From positions 2,914,001 through 2,978,000 of the forward strand of contig CM074765.1 in the NCBI GenBank assembly GCA_037355855.1: a stretch of DNA of 64,000 bases, in the 5' to 3' direction. This DNA comes from Pseudo-nitzschia pungens. Its lineage: Eukaryota; Bacillariophyta; Bacillariophyceae; Bacillariales; Bacillariaceae. The notes under the pieces are model-generated. The model was not told where the DNA came from. It did no database searches and saw only the letters and a list, made by a program, of their open reading frames with translations. Position 1 is the first letter of the stretch. The number at the start of each line of letters is the position of its first letter. Shown here in pieces: positions 21,780-31,309 of the stretch. A program made the translations under genes and the position numbers.

Positions 21780-21866
21780 ATCGTCTGTGGTTTGAATGGT
21801 ACCGTTATCGGTATTGGTGGTAATGAGGGATACAGTAGATTGTAGATTTTTGTTGTTCGATCAGAT

Positions 21867-22223
21867 TCCCGAAGTTGCATAGGCCGTATGCGCCGCGGCT
21901 ACGGTAGCCGCGGTGGATTCCACCGCGGCTAGGTAGCCGCGGCGCATTCCACCGCGGCTACCGTAGCCGCGGCAGAGGCCACCGCGGCTAGGGGGACGTA
22001 CAAACATTTACCGGGACTGTACGTACCGGTGGGAACAAAATCTCTGTACAAGTACGGTAAACCTTACTGCGCGCTTGAATAAGTTGTCACAGGGAGGGAC
22101 AAAAACTGTACGGTACTGCGCGCTTGAATAAGTTGTCACAGGGAGGGACAAAAACTGTCTAGGAAATGTAGAGTAAGGTTACCTAAAAGTGTCAGGGTTA
22201 TACGTACCTCGTATCTATTCATA
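21867..22223 (+). repeat. Left terminal inverted repeat of the 13-kb element
   Basis: The first ~190 bp are almost identical to the inverted right end. Positions 21893-21987 contain seven CCGCGG sites arranged as consecutive palindromes with CTACGGTAG, TGGATTCCA, CTAGGTAG and CTACCGTAG centres. Further in are two tandem copies of a 45-bp unit (22065-22109 and 22114-22158; TACTGCGCGCTTGAATAAG ... GGGACAAAAACTGT). The match fades after GTGTCAGGGTT at about 22223. A degenerate third unit is at about 22266. Confidence 0.9.
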
Positions 22224-22675
22224 GTAGGTACAAAATCTGTGTAGCAAGATTGTAACTGCCAAAGGGTTTGAATAAGTTGTTACAAGGAGGGATAGTCCCG
22301 GCAAAAAATTACTGTAGATTGTAATTTGTAATTTCCTTCCGTACTGGTAAGGTTAACTTACCGTACGATAGTGTGAATAAGTCACTCTGAATGATGCAAC
22401 GATACCGTAGGACTTCCTCGTACGAGTACTGGTATTTACTCATATTCAAAATGTTTTTCTACCATTAAAACCCCCAGATTGATTCCAGTTGAATTTAAAC
22501 TCACTAGATTGACAGGATTTAACCCCTTAGCGAGCCGGGTGATAAAGATTTTGAAGCAACCACATGGCATGTGATCGTACATAAAATTTGAAGGACTGTT
22601 TCTGCCAAATTCGATAAACACTCAAAAAGCCTTGTTACAATTACCACTGCCAAGGAGAATTTATTAAAAGACAAC

Positions 22676-25600
22676 ATGCCGCAAACTCGGGCGAGTAAGA
22701 GGAAGAAGCCTCCGCAACCAGGGGAGGAAGCAAGCGGTCCCAACGACTCAGAGACCATGCCGCAAACTCGGGCGAGTAAGAGGAAGAAGCCTCCGCAACA
22801 AGGGGAGAAAGCAAGCGGTCCCAACGACTCAGAGACCATGCCGCAAACTCGGGCGAGTAAGAGGAAGAAGCCTCCGCAACAAGGGGAGAAAGCAAGCGGT
22901 CCCAACGACTCAGAGACCATGCCGCAAACTAAGAGGAGTAAGAGGAAGAAGCCTCTGCAACAAGGGGAGAGAGCAAGCGTCCCCAAGGACTTAGACACCA
23001 TGCCAAAAACTCGGGCGAGCAAGAGGAAGAAGCCTCCGCAACAAGGGGAGGAAATAAGCGTCCTCAACGAGTCTTCGTTGAAAGATGCCATACCAAAAAC
23101 CCGGACAAGTAGAAGGAGGAAGATGGCTCCGCATCCGGAGGAAGAGGGAAATGATCCCAAGGCCTCTGAGTTGGAAGAACTCATGCCAAAAAGTCAGGCA
23201 AGCAAGAGGAAGTGTAAGAATACTCCGCAACCGGGGGAGGAAGCAGGAGGCGACCACAAGGAATCTTCGCAACCGGAGAAACGGCATGCGGAATCATATG
23301 TTGAGACTGCCGCCGGATTGCACATTAGGCGAAGACCGAGAAGAAGCTCGAAGGGTACTGTTGGTTCAACAAATCAGAGACTCCTTCCCACAGCTGCTAA
23401 TCGACTATCGCCACCATCCAAGAAAAAAATCAAATCTACTACAATTTCTACACTGCGGCGTTCCGAAAACGAAGAACAAGCCATGCGGGAAACAGAAGCA
23501 AAAAAGAAGACGGAAGCGACCGATAAGGTGAAAATTGAGGCGAGAGGTGACAATACTATCAGAAAAGAAGGGTTCGATCCATCCGAAAGGGAGCAGGGGA
23601 GCGACTCAGTAATTAGAAGGCAACTTTTGTCTACATTTGATACAGAAAGTAGTGGGACACCCGCAGCCCACAGTGAAGCATTTTGTCATGAAGATGCAGT
23701 CGACTCGTTGCTCAAGTTAAGACTCTCAACCTCTGGGACAGAAAATTTTCGGCCTCATCCTCCCGAAGACTACAATCGGTGCGTCGACGAGGTTGATCAA
23801 GTACAGGGAAACAAATTATCACCAGAAAGAGGGGGGAAGCCATTGGACAAAAAAACAGATGAAATCAACAGCAGCACTAGGGAGTCGGCGCTGCCTTCAA
23901 ATGACGTTGAGCATTTGTTGTCGAATTCATTCGATCTGTCTTCGAGCAACGACGATAGTGATTATGAAGTCAAATGCTTACCCACCAAGTTTTCAATGCC
24001 CATCTTACGTTACTCTTTTGGTAAGAAAGTTTATTCTGGAGACCTTGAGTTAAAATATGAGAAAAGAACGCAGACTTTATCTATTGGCGGGAAGTCAAAA
24101 ACGAAAGCAATTCGAGTGAGTAACATGAAGGCAGTGATTGGCATCAAGTATGCTCTTTCTTCTCGAATGGACAGAACGGCACAAGGGACAGGGCAGCCAA
24201 AACTTCAATTTGTAGAGAGTGTTGTCATATTTGAAGTTCTACTGACGAACGTCGATCGGTCAACACTCAAACCCCCACCGTCGTTTCCAAGCGATTGTAT
24301 CCAGACGTCTATTGTTGTTGAGTTCGGTGAAGAGTCAAACTTGCATCAACTGAAGAAAGAGTTTCGTAACATAGCCACACCGATTGAGGTAGATTGTGCG
24401 ACAAAATTATTGGGGAGCGTCGGATGCTTAGTTAGTGATGCGGAAGCTGCTTATCGAAAAAGGCTGAATTCAACGAATAAGATATCATGCCATTTCTTGC
24501 AGGGCAGAAAGACCGATGAAAATCTTTTCTCTTTTCCGAGGGTCATGAGTGCCGAAAATATCGAGAAGGTCTCAGAGAACCTGAATGAACTTGATATCAA
24601 ATGTTCCACTATAAATCAGCAAGGAGGCGTCATAACGATGAATGTAGTCGACTACAAATCAGTGGCCGAGTCATGTTGGCTGAATGATAAAGCCATTGAT
24701 CTGTGGATGCGATGGGTGCTTGAACAATCTTTGAATGAGGATATTCACGTTTTTGGCTCTTATTTCTATACCACTCTGAGTTTATTTGGACCAGAAGAAG
24801 TCAAAAATTGGACCAGCGGGAAATATCCTGTCGACATTTTCAAGAAGCGGATGATATTGATTCCAATCAACCGTTTGTTGCACTGGTCACTTTGTGTGGT
24901 GATCAACCCAGGTGCAATTTCTTCTGATTCAACAACCGACGGTCTGTCGCCAATCCTGCTTTATTTCGATTCCATGAATAGATCAAGAACAGAAGTAGAG
25001 CATCAGGTAGAGACGTGGCTCAACCATGAATGGGAGCGTATCCATCCTGACCAAAAATCCGCGTTTTCAAAAAAAAACATGGTCCGAATAAGTCCAACAG
25101 TTCCTCAGCAAACAAATTGCAACGACTGTGGTGTTTTCACTCTCAAGTTTGCGCATGCCGTTTCTGAGATGGTATCATTGTTGTCTAATCATCAGATAGT
25201 CATGCATGGAATTCCTAGCTTTTTGGCGTTGATCGAGACTTCGAATCATTTCAAATTTCATCCGCAGAAATATATCTCGCGGATGCGGAAGGATTATCAA
25301 GAATTCATGCAGCGAATGACTTGGGATGAGCAGAGGTGTCTGGATTGGAAGAAGAAGAAGAAGAACGCAAAAGTCAAAGGAGCGCAGAACCACACAAGGC
25401 CCAAACCAAAGATGGCATCGAATAAAGCAACTGCTACAGAAATTAATAACAGGGATTCTGAAAATCGTAGCTATACCACTCATGACAGAGGAGAAGCCCA
25501 CCTCTCAATCGGAACTCGGGTGAAGGGAGAAGTATCAGCGGCAAAGATGATTGTCGCGTGTACAAGCGAAAGGTCCGATCGGATATTCCCTGAAACGAAC

Positions 25601-25828
25601 TATTCGAGAAACGATCTTCAAATTCAAAGGATCCGTTCTATGGAAAGAGATCTCGATATGCAAATCACACAGCATGGCTGGATGATGATGAGAGATTTGG
25701 ATCGGATGCAGTATATTGTGAACCGTATGAAAATGGCAGAGGGAACGTTTCCGAATGAAAGTTTTACGAGTTGTACAAAAAATAATGATGATACAAACAA
25801 CAATGAGGAAACTGATCAACAGAGGTGA
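22676..25828 (+). CDS. Ulp1-type SUMO/ubiquitin-like protease (C48) with N-terminal repeats
   Basis: 1050 residues. The N terminus has four tandem 27-residue repeats (81-bp units from 22676), each starting MPQTRASKRKK or close, followed by two or three decayed ones. Their basic cores look like nuclear localisation or DNA-binding signals. The protease domain spans about 650-890. His736 (LLHWSLCVV), Asp765 (LYFDSMNRS), Gln812 and Cys818 (PQQTNCNDCGVF) form the complete catalytic set of Ulp1/SENP enzymes, so the enzyme is probably active. C48 proteases remove SUMO or related modifiers and are recurrent passengers of eukaryotic DNA transposons. The tail has a coiled-coil-like basic stretch. Several repeat Mets give alternative starts. 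Confidence 0.85.
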   Translation: MPQTRASKRKKPPQPGEEASGPNDSETMPQTRASKRKKPPQQGEKASGPNDSETMPQTRASKRKKPPQQGEKASGPNDSETMPQTKRSKRKKPLQQGERASVPKDLDTMPKTRASKRKKPPQQGEEISVLNESSLKDAIPKTRTSRRRKMAPHPEEEGNDPKASELEELMPKSQASKRKCKNTPQPGEEAGGDHKESSQPEKRHAESYVETAAGLHIRRRPRRSSKGTVGSTNQRLLPTAANRLSPPSKKKIKSTTISTLRRSENEEQAMRETEAKKKTEATDKVKIEARGDNTIRKEGFDPSEREQGSDSVIRRQLLSTFDTESSGTPAAHSEAFCHEDAVDSLLKLRLSTSGTENFRPHPPEDYNRCVDEVDQVQGNKLSPERGGKPLDKKTDEINSSTRESALPSNDVEHLLSNSFDLSSSNDDSDYEVKCLPTKFSMPILRYSFGKKVYSGDLELKYEKRTQTLSIGGKSKTKAIRVSNMKAVIGIKYALSSRMDRTAQGTGQPKLQFVESVVIFEVLLTNVDRSTLKPPPSFPSDCIQTSIVVEFGEESNLHQLKKEFRNIATPIEVDCATKLLGSVGCLVSDAEAAYRKRLNSTNKISCHFLQGRKTDENLFSFPRVMSAENIEKVSENLNELDIKCSTINQQGGVITMNVVDYKSVAESCWLNDKAIDLWMRWVLEQSLNEDIHVFGSYFYTTLSLFGPEEVKNWTSGKYPVDIFKKRMILIPINRLLHWSLCVVINPGAISSDSTTDGLSPILLYFDSMNRSRTEVEHQVETWLNHEWERIHPDQKSAFSKKNMVRISPTVPQQTNCNDCGVFTLKFAHAVSEMVSLLSNHQIVMHGIPSFLALIETSNHFKFHPQKYISRMRKDYQEFMQRMTWDEQRCLDWKKKKKNAKVKGAQNHTRPKPKMASNKATATEINNRDSENRSYTTHDRGEAHLSIGTRVKGEVSAAKMIVACTSERSDRIFPETNYSRNDLQIQRIRSMERDLDMQITQHGWMMMRDLDRMQYIVNRMKMAEGTFPNESFTSCTKNNDDTNNNEETDQQR

Positions 25829-26099
25829 GTTCTTTTGTCAATTGCCCTGACATAGTGTGCAGTACTCATGAGGTATTTGGGTCACGATTAGTTCCCAGTC
25901 GTACGTACATCGAGAGTACGGGAGGTTTCAATGACATGTCCGTGCAAAGTACTGTACCAGTACAAACGAGTTACTGACTTGTACACCAAGCAAATAATGT
26001 CCGATGGTCACTCATGTTCTCCGTAAAATGATGACCCTCACATCAACGGTTCTACTTTTTGTTCCCACCACTTTTCGTGTTTCGTCCGTGTCATGAATA

Positions 26100-27011
26100 A
26101 TGACAAAATCTTCCGTCTCAAGTACAAGTATGATTAGCGGTAGGAACAATTACAATACACCGAAGGCTTACACTCCAGCTCAATATGTAACGAATGCAGA
26201 TTACACAGTACAACGAACTCGCTTTGTCAACACCATGCGGAACGATATTAAAGGACAGCTCAAGAATAAGAGTCTGCGAAACAAACCAACGTTGGTTGCA
26301 AACACAATGAATTTGAATCCGACCAAGTTGTCTCACCAACGAGCAAGTTCCATCAAAGTTGATGTGGAAGAAACAGCAGGTCATGGGACCAATACTGAGG
26401 AAGAAAACAAGCCACCTGCGCATAAAGTCGATGCCCACAAAGACAACAAACAAACTGCGAATGATTACAATGAATCAGAGGATGATGATAAAGAGATACC
26501 CACATCTAACGATGAATTGCCAGCACCTGCAAGAGTCGAGTGTGTCTTAAGCCACCAAAATAGGAGGAATTTGGCGAGACAAGGAGAAAGATTCAAGAAG
26601 AGGTATGCAACTATGTATAAATCCAAAGACCATTGGCCTAGGTTTACAGGCTTTTGGATACAAGTAAATGAGATAAAGGCAAACAAAGGTGGGAAATCGA
26701 AACTAAAAGACAAGTACCGGGATGCGTTACAAGTTAACGTTCTGGGACAGACCGAAAAATACCTGGATTTGCTGAAAGAATGCTTTCCTCCTGATCATAT
26801 AGATAAATCAAAATTCAAAGTCAAATATTTCACTGACCATAACTTGTGGGCAAAAGAACTTGCCGTACAAGAAAATGGGAAGGCTTTGACTCGGGGTACT
26901 ACGGCCGACGGAAATGCGATGAAAAGGCTAAGGGAGAGAAGAGCCTTGAAAGAGAAAAAGAGAAGAGGAGTGATGTCTCCGCGTTCCTATCAATCTAACA
27001 AAAAGATTTGA
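26100..27011 (+). CDS. Unrecognised basic protein of the 13-kb element
   Basis: 303 residues, with no family recognised. The first ~130 residues are Asn/Thr-rich and probably disordered, with an acidic patch (NESEDDDKEIP). Residues ~145-250 look folded (RFKKRYATMYKSKDHWPRF, then LLKECFPPDHIDKSKFKVKYF). The C terminus is highly basic (RLRERRALKEKKRRG), fitting nucleic-acid binding or nuclear import. It has the same orientation as the Ulp1-like gene and starts 271 bp after its stop. By position it may be an accessory factor of transposition; that is inference. Confidence 0.6.
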   Translation: MTKSSVSSTSMISGRNNYNTPKAYTPAQYVTNADYTVQRTRFVNTMRNDIKGQLKNKSLRNKPTLVANTMNLNPTKLSHQRASSIKVDVEETAGHGTNTEEENKPPAHKVDAHKDNKQTANDYNESEDDDKEIPTSNDELPAPARVECVLSHQNRRNLARQGERFKKRYATMYKSKDHWPRFTGFWIQVNEIKANKGGKSKLKDKYRDALQVNVLGQTEKYLDLLKECFPPDHIDKSKFKVKYFTDHNLWAKELAVQENGKALTRGTTADGNAMKRLRERRALKEKKRRGVMSPRSYQSNKKI

Positions 27012-27339
27012 AGACACAAGAGAAAAGAATATGCACGACAACTTAGGTTATAGTAAATATCTATGAAGAGAAATGCGAAATCATATCGCCATCCGTAGGA
27101 GTAGTAATAATAGTTGCCCGTTCTGAATATCTGTGCCCGGTACTTGTACAACACGAGGAGGTAGAGATGTAAACATTTTGAAGGTGGAAATTGTCCATTT
27201 CCGTGATGAGTTTTCCAGATTGACTCAAATGATACGTTGAGTGTGAAATTTTGTCAATGCCTCGGACAAATCAGTCCAAATTTAGTTTATCGCAACGTCA
27301 ATTGATAAACTACCACTACAGCGTGGATTGCTCATTGAG
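27012..27339. other. Gap between convergent genes of the 13-kb element
   Basis: About 330 bp of 3' flanking DNA of two convergent ORFs. No feature is seen. Confidence 0.35.
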
Positions 27340-28111
27340 TCAGTCAGAATCAACGCTTTCGTCACACGCCCCGTTTCCGTTGTTCTGACCTTTCCTTTGC
27401 ATTGCTTTATAAAGAGCAATCAGCTGTTGCTGTTCAGCGATTACTTTCAAAAGATCTGCTGTAGTCTCCTCTTTCTTTTGTTCGTAATGTCGACCTTTCC
27501 CAAAGATATGATCTCTGAAAGCAAAGCTTTCACGTTCAATCCGATAATTTGATCTCGACTGCTTCTGCATTTGCTTTCCGACAGCAACTAGATGCTTACC
27601 AAAGGCTACTTCATCGAAATCAAGCGGAACGTAGAAACACGAGATAGGTTTCGATCTAGCACGGCGACCATTTTCTGAATTCTTTGGATCTTCAACAAAC
27701 TCGTCATAGGTCATAAAAAAGTGCTGTGATTTCGGGTTTGTATTGCGATCAGCAGACTCCTGCCATGTGCAGCCCTTCTGCAATTCTCCCACATGCCTCA
27801 ATATCACTCCCATTTTCCTCCAAGTCGTAAAGTCTTTGATATGTTCTGGACTACTTGGTGGTTCCCCCGTCTTTCTTCTTTTTCCGTCCGCCGTCTTTCT
27901 TCTTCTTTCGCGTTTTTCAGTCTTTTTTTCTTTGCTCTCCGTCAAGATTTTAACGGTATTGCGATAAATCCTTCTTTGCTTAGTACGAGAATCCCGATTT
28001 ACATCTTCCTTTCCAACGGCAGTGGTCTGTCCGATTCCCAACCCTTTTTGTACTTCGCTATTGTCATCGTCACCTTCACTTTCTTCGCTTTCGGAAGCAC
28101 AAAGAACTTCG

Positions 28112-28142
<31 letters not shown>

Positions 28143-29187
28143 GATCATCCTTATTGTCACAATTATTCGAAGCAGCAGCAATAATAGCAGCGGCAGTGGT
28201 AGCATCAAGATCATCCAAATCTTTGAGATCATTCAAAGCAGCGTCAGTAGCAGGATCATGGGGATTCAAATTCAAATTGCCAGCACCTTCACCGTTTTCC
28301 TTTTCCTCCTCAGATGAAGATCCCGATGATTTTGCTTCTTTTACCTTGAACCCGTCCTCTGGGCTTCTGCAATTGTAACAGTACAATTTGGGATAGGAGA
28401 GACGCGATTCGTCAATGTAACTGGCGCAAAGAGCGCAATGTATTTTCTTTTTGCATGAATGGCACTTATGCCACACCTTGGACAAGTCAACATGCGGATA
28501 TTGACAATATTTTTCTCCCGATGCGCAAAAATAGAGATCCACTGTCTTGGTTGGAGCAGCCTTCTGGTCAAGCGACGGATCTTCTTTTTTGTTCTCAGCA
28601 CCGGAGAGTTGAGTACCATGATCGTCTCCTTTGTCTGATTTCTTATTGTGAAGAGATTCTTCCTCGCTGTTTTTGATACCCTTTGCATTTGCTTGAGAAG
28701 TTCGTTGTTTGGTATTCTGAGACTGTTTAGGAGGGTCTTTCATCTGACTTTTGTTTTTCTTCGATGATGACGGCTCACGTTCTTCTCCTACATGAGAGCG
28801 TTTCTTGGAGGTCTTTTTCTTGTCAGTGGTTGACGTCGATTCATCCTGGTGGCTTCGCCTTGCTTTGACTCTGGTCCAATATCCTCCTTCGTTTCCGCTT
28901 AGATCGGACGCGAGTTTTTGAACTTCTTTCGATAGACACACATCTTCCACCTTGGAAGCATCACCAGAAACAGCGTCCGTTGAAGACTGACTACGAGAGC
29001 TTTGGTTCTTCGATCTCAGGCGCAACGAATGGCGAGATCCTTTGCTTTCCCCACTTTTCATCTTTAGCTTTGGGTTCACTACTCCGCGGATAAGTTCATT
29101 CACAGCAGTTGCAACCCTCCGACTGACAGTAAAGGGTTTGACTCTTCTCTCATTGGAAGATTCCGCCTTTTTGAGACGTTTAACCAT
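27340..29187 (-). CDS. Unrecognised zinc-binding, low-complexity protein of the 13-kb element
   Basis: 615 residues. The N-terminal ~200 residues are basic and Ser/Lys-rich. A Cys/His cluster follows at about residues 225-275 (FCASGEKYCQYPH, WHKCHSCKKKIHCALCASYI, LYCYNC). It looks like a zinc ribbon or PHD/RING-like module. After that come an acidic region and an eight-Ala run encoded by a GCT/GCA microsatellite (about 28107-28140), then a basic segment (KRERRRKTADGKRRK). The last ~150 residues look folded (FTTWRKMGVILRHVGELQKGCTW is a plausible start) and end in a Gln-rich helix. DNA or chromatin binding is plausible. The family is not recognised. Confidence 0.6.
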
Positions 29188-30201
29188 AATGCCGTTCCTG
29201 TGGGTAACTTGTCAATTTTGTGGAACAATATTACTACTGGCTTTTGTTGTTTTGCAACAGAAATAAACATGAAAAATCCTTCTTCACTTGTTGCACATCC
29301 CGGGAACCGAAACGGTCTCCTCGAATGACAAATCCACAGTAAATCGTGGGACACATACCGTGGAAGTTAATCCGTTGAAGTAAACTAATCATTTCATTGT
29401 CCACGATTTCATTTCGTTTTGTGGAGCTGACTGAAATTGCCACTGGGAGTGTCAGTTGAGGCATACAAACAATTAAGTCCCCCACGATATCTCTTGCATG
29501 TTTTCCCAGGGATTGAAACTGTCAGTTGCAAAGGACAGAGTGATTGATGAACTGAAAAAATGGTTCCATCAAGAAACTTATTCATGGCACCGTGATACCA
29601 AGTAAGAAGTAAGGCTTAGTCATTATTTTTTCGATCATGCGCCGTCCAACTGACAGGAAAACACAACAGAAAGGAATGACTTTCTAACTTTTCCAGAAAT
29701 AAGCCTTCATGATAGTCAATATCTCTCATGCGCCGTCGAACTGACAGGAAAAGACAACAGAAAGGAATGACTTCCTAACTTTCCAGAAACGAGCCTTGAA
29801 TAATGAAATAAGAAAAAGGCGCGATTTCTGAAACATCGAGTCATTCGTGGAATTTCCGCATTAAAAACTAAAAGATTATCCCCCAATGTTTAAAAAGTAC
29901 CATGGAACAAACGAAAACTGTCATTTATCCGTTAAGTTTTTCCCCTGTGCACTCCCAGTCCGGGATTTTGCTTTCCTTTTCTTGATCCATGAAAAATTTG
30001 ATTAGAATGCCAAGTTTTTTCACACACCGTTAGGATTGTCGGTCCCGGTTTGTGCTTTGTTCACAATTTTTTTGGATGGTTCTTGGAGACGATGTACTTT
30101 AGTCAATGTGCGTGACAACTTTTGTTGATTTTAGTAACATACTCAAATACCATAATATTGAATATTTACCAAAGAATAAAGAAAATTCATAGACGATAAT
30201 A
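29188..30201. other. Divergent noncoding region inside the 13-kb element
   Basis: 1.0 kb between divergent ORFs, so probably the promoter region for both. It contains a diverged tandem duplication of about 90 bp (about 29636-29706 and 29727-29793) sharing CATGCGCCGTC, AACTGACAGGAAAA and CAACAGAAAGGAATGACTT. No coding sequence is supported. Confidence 0.5.
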
Positions 30202-31248
30202 ATGGCTCTGTACACCACCAAGACCTTGAGGGTGATCGAAAAGTTCCGTGCCGATGCAGCACTTTACGTCCCATCAAAGCTAAGGGGACAAAAATGGTCC
30301 GAAACTTCAGGCCCTGGAATGGGAGGGAAAGCAATCATTCAGCTTCAGGAAAATGCCGATGGCAGTAAGATCAAAGTCCCTGTGGTTCGATACTATCTTC
30401 GCCATGGAAAAGACGTATTGAATGGTAGGATTCTTCAGGGCCTTCCAATTAATCGCAAAGATACCAAATCTGTTCTCTTTAAAATCGCTTCCTCCACTAC
30501 CGGTGAGAACCGCAGGAAAACCATCTACCTCATAAAGTTTGATGCCGTTGATGACGCCGATAACTTTGTGGATTGTTGGCACAAGATGAATGGGACGAAG
30601 AACTCTTCGCCGCAGGAACCAGAACAAGACAAAGAAGTTCAAGATACACCAGAGCAAGACACACTGCCTCTTTGTGAATCTACAAATCGACTTTCGGCCA
30701 TTCGTGGATCACCGCATCCCTTAAAGCTAAAGGAAAAAAAGGGAGGAAACACAGATCAGGAGAATATCTCTCGCAAGATGCAAACTCATCATGAGGACTC
30801 AGAGTCAAGTTTACTTGGCAAAGAGAAACTACCTCTTCGTGAATCCACGAACCGGCTTCACAAGAAACGAAAGCCCGTTCGCTCATCACCGCATCCCTTT
30901 GAGCCAATGAAGAAGAGAAGTTGCACAAAGAACGATCACAAGAAGTTTACTGATCCTGAGAACTTCGATCTGAACTTGAAAGATTGTAAGGTGTCGTGCA
31001 GTGATGAAACCTGTACCCGAAAGGATCAGTCTTTGAATCCTTTTGGAATTGAGAAGGCTGATGAAACACACACCGGGTTGGACGACAACAATGAAGAAGA
31101 GGTGCTAAATGCCACCGAATCGAGCGATGCCGGTAGTTCAAAAGACGATGGTGAAGAAGAGGAAGTCGGAATCGATTACCAAGCCGCCCCTCTATCCCAA
31201 GACTGGCTGTCTGCATTTAGCCTAGACGGCGACGACTATTACTATTGA
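30202..31248 (+). CDS. Unrecognised protein with a possible PH-like N-terminal domain
   Basis: 348 residues. The first ~135 look like a compact beta-rich domain ending in an amphipathic helix (YLIKFDAVDDADNFVDCWHKM). This pattern recalls PH or RanBP1-type folds, where a C-terminal helix with Phe and Trp closes a beta barrel; it is a weak structural guess. The rest is disordered and charged, with two related repeats (LPLCESTNRL and LPLRESTNRL, each followed by SSPHP or GSPHP). It ends in an acidic, aromatic tail (LDGDDYYY). It is convergent with the RING/DUF6589-like gene, with 61 bp between stops. Confidence 0.55.
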   Translation: MALYTTKTLRVIEKFRADAALYVPSKLRGQKWSETSGPGMGGKAIIQLQENADGSKIKVPVVRYYLRHGKDVLNGRILQGLPINRKDTKSVLFKIASSTTGENRRKTIYLIKFDAVDDADNFVDCWHKMNGTKNSSPQEPEQDKEVQDTPEQDTLPLCESTNRLSAIRGSPHPLKLKEKKGGNTDQENISRKMQTHHEDSESSLLGKEKLPLRESTNRLHKKRKPVRSSPHPFEPMKKRSCTKNDHKKFTDPENFDLNLKDCKVSCSDETCTRKDQSLNPFGIEKADETHTGLDDNNEEEVLNATESSDAGSSKDDGEEEEVGIDYQAAPLSQDWLSAFSLDGDDYYY

Positions 31249-31309
31249 AAGCTGAGACTAGATAATAAGGGCAGATTGCTCGACATTCATTTAATCCGTG
31301 CTTAAACAT

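Noticed and set aside
22519..23184. Minus-strand repetitive ORF (SPCCGGFFLLLARV units)
   Set aside because: Antisense of the 81-bp repeats of the Ulp1-like gene.
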